From assembly GCA_024642645.1 (NCBI GenBank), contig JAHEAS010000195.1:1-6723 (forward strand): a stretch of DNA of 6,723 nucleotides. Reading direction: 5' to 3'. The notes beneath the pieces were generated by a model. The model searched no databases, had not been told where the DNA came from, and was given only the letters and a program-made list of their open reading frames with translations. Of this stretch, positions 1 through 5,191 are shown piece after piece (the first letter of the stretch is position 1; each line of letters begins with the position of its first letter). The translations under genes were made by a program, and so were the position numbers. Source of the DNA: Saprospirales bacterium (GTDB lineage: Bacteria > Bacteroidota > Bacteroidia > Chitinophagales > Saprospiraceae).

Positions 1-1289
1 TCTTCTTGGTTGCCAGTGTGTTGTACGTAGCTTGGATTTTTCTTTTTTTGAAAAAAAGAGCCGATGCCGACCTCCAACGATTCCGGGCTTTGTCCGCCAA
101 TCAAGGCAATATTATTGAGCTGATTCAAGGGATGCAGGAGATTAAATTGCAGAACAGTGAGCACAAGCGTCGATATGGCTGGGTGCATATTCAAGCGAGG
201 TTGTTTCGGGCAAATATGCGCTCACTAAAAGTATCACAGTGGCAAGACGCCGGGGCGCAGTTCATCGCTCAAATCAAGGATATTTTCATTATCGCTATCG
301 CAGCGGCAGCGGTTATTCAAGGCAGTATGACACTGGGTATGATGCTCGCTACCATGTTCATTCTCGGCCAACTGAACGTGCCATTGCAGCAAATTATCTC
401 GTTTGTACGGTCGGCGCAGGACGCTAAAATCAGTCTGGAGCGGCTGGGTGAAATACATGGAGAAGCAACTAACAAACCTGATGGACAAACTCCAGAAACA
501 CTGTCGCCCATTGCATTGGTTGATACTTTTAAATTAATTCCACCACTACCTCTAGTGCTCGAAAACCTGAGTTTTCGCTATAACACGCTCACCGATTTTG
601 TCTTAAAAAATATCAACCTGACCATCCCCGTCGGAAAAGTGACCGCCATAGTAGGCACAAGTGGCAGTGGCAAAACCACCTTGGTAAAATTGCTGCTTGG
701 CTTTTACGAACCAAGTGCTGGAACTCTAAAAGCAGGAACGGTTCAACTCAAAAATCTGCCACTTAACGAGTGGCGGGCAAAGTGCGGAGCAGTTATGCAA
801 GATGGTTACATATTTTCCGATTCCATCGCTTCCAACATCGCTGAAAGTGAATCGGATTGGGAAGCTATTGACCACGAAAAACTACTCGCAGCTGTGCAAG
901 TAGCTCATATTCAGGAGTTTATCGAAAATTTACCACTTGGGTACAATACGATGGTTGGTGCAAGAGGCAATGGCCTAAGCCAAGGGCAACGCCAACGGCT
1001 GCTTATCGCACGGGCAGTTTACAAGCAGCCAGATTACCTGTTTTTTGATGAGGCTACCAATGCCCTTGATGCCCATACAGAAAAAATTATTACGCAAAAC
1101 CTCGCTCATTTTTTTGAGGGAAAAACCGTTGTAGTAGTGGCGCATCGGCTCAGTACAGTAAAAAATGCTGACCAAATAGTGGTGTTGGAGCAGGGCGAAA
1201 TCGTAGAGGTTGGCACACACGATGAATTGTCAAAACGCCGAGGTGCATACTACCAGTTGGTCAAAGAGCAATTGGAATTGGGAGCGTAA
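1..1289 (+). CDS. ABC exporter, C-terminal part (last membrane helices plus ATPase domain), 5'-truncated by the window
   Basis: This is the C-terminal 428 residues of an ATP-driven inner-membrane exporter; the reading frame is already open at position 3, so the true start lies upstream. Numbering from that codon, hydrophobic segments lie at about 1-17, 93-106 and 109-122, the end of a six-helix exporter domain. The ATPase domain runs from about 185 to the end: Walker A GTSGSGKTT (from 218), Q-loop VMQDG, signature LSQGQ (325-329), Walker B LFFDEAT (D349, E350), and H-loop histidine 381 in VVAHRLSTV. All catalytic motifs are intact. The sequence closely resembles Bacteroidota 'peptidase domain-containing ABC transporters' of about 700-740 residues, which usually carry an N-terminal C39 peptidase that cuts double-glycine leaders. 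That domain would lie off-window, so its presence is inference. A HlyD gene follows 15 nt later, which supports an export role. Cargo is unknown. Confidence 0.95.
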   Translation, partial: FLVASVLYVAWIFLFLKKRADADLQRFRALSANQGNIIELIQGMQEIKLQNSEHKRRYGWVHIQARLFRANMRSLKVSQWQDAGAQFIAQIKDIFIIAIAAAAVIQGSMTLGMMLATMFILGQLNVPLQQIISFVRSAQDAKISLERLGEIHGEATNKPDGQTPETLSPIALVDTFKLIPPLPLVLENLSFRYNTLTDFVLKNINLTIPVGKVTAIVGTSGSGKTTLVKLLLGFYEPSAGTLKAGTVQLKNLPLNEWRAKCGAVMQDGYIFSDSIASNIAESESDWEAIDHEKLLAAVQVAHIQEFIENLPLGYNTMVGARGNGLSQGQRQRLLIARAVYKQPDYLFFDEATNALDAHTEKIITQNLAHFFEGKTVVVVAHRLSTVKNADQIVVLEQGEIVEVGTHDELSKRRGAYYQLVKEQLELGA

Positions 1290-1304
1290 ATCTGATTTCA
1301 AAAA

Positions 1305-2606
1305 ATGGCAATAAAAGATTCGTCAGACATCAAACTCAATGAGCGTTACGACGTCGAAGCGCTCATCGGTAGCCCACCCGGTTGGACGCTGCGCTGGGGT
1401 TTAACGGCCATGCTTGCCGTACTGGCTTTGTTGTTTTGGGTGGCTTACCTGATTCGTTACCCAGATGTTGTGGAAGCTAGGGCCGTGTTGACAACTGAGA
1501 ACCCACCCATCCGCCTTACAGCAGGAACCAGTGCGAAAATTGCGAAGTTGACTGTCACCAATGGTTCTATTGTGCATGCTGGGGAATTTTTAGGAGTATT
1601 GGAGAGTCCAGCACGGCTGGAGGATGTGGTATTCCTCGATTCGGTTCTGCAAAAAACGTTAACAGATGAGGGAAGTGGATACCTGGATTTAAAGCTGCCA
1701 GATGCACTTAAACTCGGTGCTCTCCAAGTTGGCTATGCCGAGCTTTCTCAGCGGCTGAAAGACTTGAAATATTTCTTGTCCCAAGATATCAACTATTTGA
1801 AAATCAGCAATTTGCGCAAGCAAATGGATGAAATTCAAAGCTTAAACAGCTCCCTTGCCCGACAAGAAAAAATAATGCAGGAAGAGGTGGTATTGGCCAT
1901 GAAAAATATGCAACGTGACAGCATTTTATTGGCCAATAAGTCAGGTGTTCAGTTAGAATTCGAAAGAAGCCAATCGGACTGGCTGGCAAAGCGGCGGGAG
2001 CTGGAAGCACTGCGTTCAGGCACTGCAGGCAACAACCTCCGCATTAGAGAAATGCAAGCGCAAATCCTTGATTTACAGCAAGTTCAATCGGATGGTGAGT
2101 CGCAAAAATTACTCGATTTTCGTGCTGAAGTACAGCGAATGCGAGGTGGAATTGGTGTTTGGAAACAAACTTACCTACTTATTGCGCCAGTAGCTGGTGA
2201 GGTGGCATTGACCAAAGCTTGGAGTGAGCAGCAATTTGTGGAAGCTGAAACGGAAGTGCTGACAATTGTTCCTCAGGAAGGCTCTGGAGAAATTTTGGCA
2301 AAAGCACTGCTCCCAAGTGCCCGTTCTGGCAAGGTGAAGATTGGGATGCCAGTTATCATTCGGCTTGATGGTTACCCCTATCAAGAATTTGGCGTGTTGA
2401 ATGGAGAAGTTCGACGCATTGCCGTTGTGCCGGGCGAGCAGGGCTATGCACTGGAGATTTCAGTTCCCAAAGACATCAAAACAAGCTATGGAGGCTTGGT
2501 GCCTTTCCGCCAGGAGATGCAGGGCACGGCTAGAATAGTTACAGAAAAACGCAGCTTGTTGGATAGGGTTTTGGAAAGGATTTTGGCAGTTTTTCAGGAT
2601 AATTAG
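1305..2606 (+). CDS. HlyD-family periplasmic adaptor (membrane fusion protein) of the exporter
   Basis: A complete 433-residue protein that should bridge the inner-membrane ABC exporter to an outer-membrane channel. A short cytoplasmic N-terminus precedes one membrane anchor at about 32-50, followed by RYPD. The first half of a lipoyl-like (barrel-sandwich) domain spans about 65-104. A long charged, Leu/Gln-rich helical hairpin with coiled-coil character spans about 145-285. The second lipoyl half spans about 288-325 (IAPVAGEVAL), and a beta-barrel region follows to about 415 (IGMPVIIRLDGYPY). This domain order and length are typical of HlyD-type adaptors. The ATG lies 15 nt after the exporter stop, with an A-rich stretch and no Shine-Dalgarno; I see no promoter in the gap, so the two genes are almost certainly one operon. 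No TolC-like gene is present in the window. The closest alternative would be an adaptor of another exporter class, which the adjacent exporter gene makes unlikely. Confidence 0.93.
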   Translation: MAIKDSSDIKLNERYDVEALIGSPPGWTLRWGLTAMLAVLALLFWVAYLIRYPDVVEARAVLTTENPPIRLTAGTSAKIAKLTVTNGSIVHAGEFLGVLESPARLEDVVFLDSVLQKTLTDEGSGYLDLKLPDALKLGALQVGYAELSQRLKDLKYFLSQDINYLKISNLRKQMDEIQSLNSSLARQEKIMQEEVVLAMKNMQRDSILLANKSGVQLEFERSQSDWLAKRRELEALRSGTAGNNLRIREMQAQILDLQQVQSDGESQKLLDFRAEVQRMRGGIGVWKQTYLLIAPVAGEVALTKAWSEQQFVEAETEVLTIVPQEGSGEILAKALLPSARSGKVKIGMPVIIRLDGYPYQEFGVLNGEVRRIAVVPGEQGYALEISVPKDIKTSYGGLVPFRQEMQGTARIVTEKRSLLDRVLERILAVFQDN

Positions 2607-2615
2607 CCTAAATTT

Positions 2616-4127
2616 TCAACCTCTAAATTCCTTCCACATTTCCCTTCGGAAAAGTACCCTTGCTAGCATATCCTCCACAGGTTTCTCCCACAGCCGCCAC
2701 TGTACCGAGTCATTGCTCCAGCCTGTTTGCAACTGGTCAAAAAGCGTTGGGTCGCTACGGAGGCTCAGCATTTGCAAGTAGTCGTTGAGGTGCTGCAACT
2801 GCCAAATTTGTCGATAATCCTTCACGATTTCCATTCTGAAACGATTGACAATCAACAAACTAAGCTCGTCCGACCATTCGGCCTCACTATTTTTTAGCAA
2901 ACGAAAAACTGGTGTAAACTCAGTAGGCAATCCTGTGTGTTGGTTCAAAAAAATCAATGCCAACCGGTTCACTTCCTCATCAGGAAGCAAAGAGGCAAGT
3001 CGATTAGAAACAGGTAGCTCCCAAACTCGCATTTGCTCGTTTGCTTGCCAAAATTCCAGCAATGCAGCCGCCCAGATTGAATTTTCATGGAATACGGTGG
3101 CTTCCAAACAGGCCCGTATAAGCGTTTCGTCCCAATCGGTTTTTGAAAACAAATCGAGCACCTCATTTGGCGTTTTTTCAAAAACCGACTCCCAATGGGT
3201 TGGTGGCACTAGCGAAACCAATTGCCCCAAATGTCCAGCCTTGGCTCCACCTAGCCAACCCGGATGCATTTGAAGGATACCGTCACGTTGCGCTGGCAGG
3301 TCAGGTTCTTCTAAGTTGTTGATTTTAAGGAAGTTGTTTTTGAAAGAAAAACAATCCGAAGCACGCCTGGCCATACGATGGGCCAGCTGAGAGCCGGGTA
3401 TCTTAGCCAAAAGTGGTGGAGAGGCTTGTCTGACTTCCTTGCGACGGTCATCAAGGCACTGCTCCAAAAACGGTTCATCGGAAATGGAAAGTCCCAGTTC
3501 AAGGCAGTTGATAAAAGCAGTTTTGTCAGCTGGGCTTTCTGATTCCCAGGTGGAAGCTAGTAGTTCGATGGCAAAACTTGGGGATTGTTGCCGCCAAAAA
3601 TTGAGCTGCGCAAGTCGCTCGCTGCGGCTCCCCGTTTTCCAATCAAAGTTGGAGGGGTCTTGGAGTCTGAGCGACCATTCGGGGTGCTGACTCAACAACC
3701 ACCTCCCTGCTTCGCCTAGCAGGGGGGCGATTTGTGGCCAAATCTTGGAAACTTCTGGTAAAGCCATTAGCGATGGAACCTCTGCAGTTGGTAAGGTCTT
3801 CCCGTATCTTTTGAGTAAAAAAAGAAATTCAGCAAGCACTGCCCTTTGCGGACCTGAAAGTATGAGGTTTAAGATGTTGCTGATTTTGAGAGAGGGGGCA
3901 GTGTTCGTATTTGAAGCTACAAGCGAGGGGATTTCACCATCAAAATCTTGGAGTAAAAAACCAGCTTTTCGCATTTGGGTGAGCAATGCCACTCCTTCAG
4001 CCAAAAGTCGTGGTGCTTCGGCGGTGGTATTTACTTCGAGCATTGCCAAAGAATCAAGCGTAGTTACTTTGAAACTACTGTTCTCTACACCAAGCAAGGC
4101 ATTTTTTACGAGGTCATTCCAAGGCAT
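2616..4127 (-). CDS. DUF5691-family protein, function unknown
   Basis: A 503-residue, mostly helical, soluble-looking protein without signal peptide or membrane segment. I recognise the family from its layout: an N-terminal WNDLVKNALLGVE, a segment ending GRWLLSQHPEW (141-151), the central block FLEQCLDDRRKEVRQ (220-234) followed by LLAKIPGSQLAHRMARRA, and a C-terminal RVLFRREMWKE. The central part reads like HEAT-type helical repeats. No catalytic motif is visible. From memory, family members often sit beside SWIM zinc-finger, MoxR-type AAA, DUF5682 and VWA-domain genes; none of these is here, so this copy looks isolated. I chose the ATG at 4127 because homology begins there; the in-frame ATG at 4229 would add 34 unconserved residues and start inside a GC-rich hairpin. 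The gene is convergent with the HlyD gene (9-nt gap) and divergent from dapB. Family assignment is from remembered sequence patterns. Confidence 0.82.
   Translation of the reverse strand: MPWNDLVKNALLGVENSSFKVTTLDSLAMLEVNTTAEAPRLLAEGVALLTQMRKAGFLLQDFDGEIPSLVASNTNTAPSLKISNILNLILSGPQRAVLAEFLFLLKRYGKTLPTAEVPSLMALPEVSKIWPQIAPLLGEAGRWLLSQHPEWSLRLQDPSNFDWKTGSRSERLAQLNFWRQQSPSFAIELLASTWESESPADKTAFINCLELGLSISDEPFLEQCLDDRRKEVRQASPPLLAKIPGSQLAHRMARRASDCFSFKNNFLKINNLEEPDLPAQRDGILQMHPGWLGGAKAGHLGQLVSLVPPTHWESVFEKTPNEVLDLFSKTDWDETLIRACLEATVFHENSIWAAALLEFWQANEQMRVWELPVSNRLASLLPDEEVNRLALIFLNQHTGLPTEFTPVFRLLKNSEAEWSDELSLLIVNRFRMEIVKDYRQIWQLQHLNDYLQMLSLRSDPTLFDQLQTGWSNDSVQWRLWEKPVEDMLARVLFRREMWKEFRG
3137..3187. 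repeat. 13-bp (14 with flanking pair) perfect inverted repeat inside the DUF5691 gene
   Basis: CGGTTTTTGAAAA at 3137-3149 is the exact reverse complement of TTTTCAAAAACCG at 3175-3187, separated by 25 nt. The outer bases 3136 and 3188 also pair. On the coding strand the arms encode SVFEK (about 314-318) and FSKTD (about 327-331). The motif TCCCAAT also lies beside both arms (3130-3136 and 3190-3196). Confidence 0.9.
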
Positions 4128-4144
4128 GAATTGAAATCCGAATT

Positions 4145-4179
4145 GAAAAATAAAGCACTGATTTTTTTTGGCTGCAAAA
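4145..4179 (-). promoter_or_regulatory. Possible promoter for the DUF5691 gene
   Basis: On the minus strand, TTTTG (4179-4175) is followed after 22 nt by TATTTTTC (4152-4145), one mismatch from the Bacteroidota -7 consensus TAnnTTTG. This would place the transcript start roughly a dozen bases before the ATG at 4127. The region is AT-rich, so a chance match is quite possible. Confidence 0.35.
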
Positions 4180-4204
4180 CTGGAAAACTCAAAATTAGAG
4201 AAAC

Positions 4205-4238
4205 CCTTGGAAAAAGAAAGACCCCTCACGAGGAGGGG
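4205..4238 (-). terminator. Intrinsic-terminator-like hairpin on the minus strand
   Basis: CCCCTC (4222-4227) pairs perfectly with GAGGGG (4233-4238) around a 5-nt loop. Read on the minus strand, the stem is followed directly by TCTTTCTTTTT, which gives a GC stem plus U-rich tail. On the plus strand the stem is followed by CGAGGTAAG, so it would not terminate rightward transcription. It lies upstream of the DUF5691 start and downstream of nothing coding on that strand. It could stop antisense transcription from dapB or shield the DUF5691 gene from it. It could instead be a remnant of a dispersed CCCCTC/GAGGGG palindromic repeat. Confidence 0.5.
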
Positions 4239-4255
4239 CCGAGGTAAGCCATAAG

Positions 4256-4288
4256 TTGGCTAGTAAAACAACAAAAATCGTAAATTTG
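4256..4288 (+). promoter_or_regulatory. Likely promoter of dapB (Bacteroidota type)
   Basis: TTG (4256-4258), 22 nt, then TAAATTTG (4281-4288), an exact match to the -7 consensus TAnnTTTG with spacing inside the reported range for Bacteroidota sigma factors. The predicted transcript start is near 4294, leaving a leader of about 42 nt before the dapB ATG. The leader shows no Shine-Dalgarno and no clear hairpin. Confidence 0.55.
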
Positions 4289-4335
4289 ACGCAGATAGTG
4301 ATTTTGGTCACATCAAAATTAAATCAACGAGTAAA

Positions 4336-5076
4336 ATGAATCTGGCAATTATTGGTTTCGGAAAGATGGGGCAAACCATCAAGCATCTTGCAGAAATTGG
4401 GGGAGATACCGTTGTATTGACCATTGACTTGGAGAACCGGCACGAGTTCACACCTGAAAACTTGCGCAAGGCGGATGTTGCCATCGAATTCAGTCGCCCG
4501 GAGACGGCCTTCGAAAATATCCGAACCTGTTTGGAGGCTGGCTTGCCCGTCGTTAGTGGCACGACAGGCTGGCTTGCCCGATTTGAGGAAGCTAAAGTCA
4601 TTTGCGAAGCAAAAAAGGGGGCCATGTTTTATGCTTCCAATTATAGTATTGGCGTGAATGTTTTTTTTGCGGTGAACCGGTATCTGGCTAAACTGATGGG
4701 GGGCCAAACCCAGTACGATGTCAGGATGGAGGAAACCCACCACACTCAAAAGCTTGACCACCCAAGTGGAACTGCCATCACGTTGGCGCAGGGTATTCTT
4801 GAAAATTTTAAGAAGAAAAAGGATTGGCAAACCTACCTGCAAACTGTTGAAAATGAGCAATTTAATACACTATCCAGCAGCCTAAACATCATCAGTAAAA
4901 GGGTGGAAAACGTACCGGGTACGCATGTCGTCACCTGGGAGTCCGGAATTGATACCATAGAAATAAGCCACACGGCACATTCCAGAGAGGGCTTCGCTGC
5001 TGGAGCAATTGCCGCTGCAAGGTGGTTGGTGGGCAAACAAGGCTGTTTTGGAATGCAGGATATGCTCGGCTTTTAG
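4336..5076 (+). CDS. dapB: 4-hydroxy-tetrahydrodipicolinate reductase
   Basis: A complete 246-residue cytoplasmic enzyme that reduces the DapA product with NAD(P)H to tetrahydrodipicolinate, on the path to diaminopimelate and lysine. The Rossmann nucleotide-binding motif is at the extreme N-terminus (IIGFGKMG, 5-12). SGTTGW (74-79) and ASNYSIGVN (100-108) line the cofactor and substrate cleft. The family signature ETHHTQKLDHPSGTA (133-147) contains the catalytic His135 and Lys139 in the H-H-x-x-K arrangement. A C-terminal SHTAHSREGFAAGA segment (211-224) completes the oligomerisation/dinucleotide region. The length is short against about 270 in enterobacteria, as is usual in Bacteroidota, which have a compact N-terminus. 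The ATG at 4336 starts exactly at the Rossmann strand, so no upstream start is needed. The gene is monocistronic-looking, with its own promoter and a 115-nt gap to guaA. It contains a 15-bp direct repeat read in two frames. Confidence 0.97.
   Translation: MNLAIIGFGKMGQTIKHLAEIGGDTVVLTIDLENRHEFTPENLRKADVAIEFSRPETAFENIRTCLEAGLPVVSGTTGWLARFEEAKVICEAKKGAMFYASNYSIGVNVFFAVNRYLAKLMGGQTQYDVRMEETHHTQKLDHPSGTAITLAQGILENFKKKKDWQTYLQTVENEQFNTLSSSLNIISKRVENVPGTHVVTWESGIDTIEISHTAHSREGFAAGAIAAARWLVGKQGCFGMQDMLGF
4535..4580 (+). repeat. 15-bp direct repeat, 31 bp apart, inside dapB
   Basis: AGGCTGGCTTGCCCG occurs at 4535-4549 and again, identically, at 4566-4580. The offset is 31 bp, so the two copies are read in different frames: the first within EAGLPV, the second within TGWLAR. 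Confidence 0.9.
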
Positions 5077-5157
5077 GATACTCTAAGTGTTTTTCATGGT
5101 AGATAATTGACCAAATTGTAAAACGCAGCTAGAGAACAACCCACTCGTCAAACTTGC

Positions 5158-5186
5158 TTGTAATTCGAGAGTTTGCCCTACCTTTG
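5158..5186 (+). promoter_or_regulatory. Likely promoter of guaA, with the start codon close to +1
   Basis: TTG (5158-5160), 18 nt, then TACCTTTG (5179-5186), an exact match to the Bacteroidota -7 consensus TAnnTTTG. Only five bases (CCCGC) separate it from the guaA ATG at 5192. Since transcription in this phylum usually starts a few bases after the -7 element, the mRNA would begin at or next to the start codon. Confidence 0.65.
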
Positions 5187-5191
5187 CCCGC

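Larger units (their letters stand above)
4128..4335. other. Divergent intergenic region between the DUF5691 gene and dapB
   Basis: These 208 bases separate two outward-facing genes. From left to right they hold a weak minus-strand promoter candidate for the DUF5691 gene, a GC-rich hairpin whose U-tract points leftward, and a good TAnnTTTG promoter candidate for dapB. The open frame upstream of the chosen DUF5691 start is low-complexity and unconserved, and I see no other gene. Confidence 0.7.

Noticed and set aside
2845..3273. A 142-codon plus-strand open frame inside the DUF5691 gene
   Set aside because: It is Ser/Lys-rich and without motifs; the minus-strand frame carries the family homology across the same bases.
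3745..4134. A 129-codon plus-strand open frame opposite the start of the DUF5691 gene
   Set aside because: It is a low-complexity shadow of the conserved N-terminal coding region on the other strand.
4128..4229. A 34-residue N-terminal extension of the DUF5691 protein from the ATG at 4229
   Set aside because: The extension is Phe/Ser-rich and unlike the family, its ATG lies inside a GC hairpin, and homology starts at MPWNDLV (4127).
4222..4238. The GC hairpin as a rightward (plus-strand) terminator
   Set aside because: No T-run follows the stem on the plus strand, and no plus-strand gene lies immediately upstream.
4324..4860. A 178-codon open frame on the minus strand opposite dapB
   Set aside because: It is antisense to a gene with every DapB motif, shows no recognisable domain, and has a composition expected of a shadow frame.
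5149..5175. CAAACT/AGTTTG inverted repeat around the guaA -33 element, possible operator
   Set aside because: The arms are only 6 bp with a 15-nt spacer, which is likely by chance in an intergenic region of this size.
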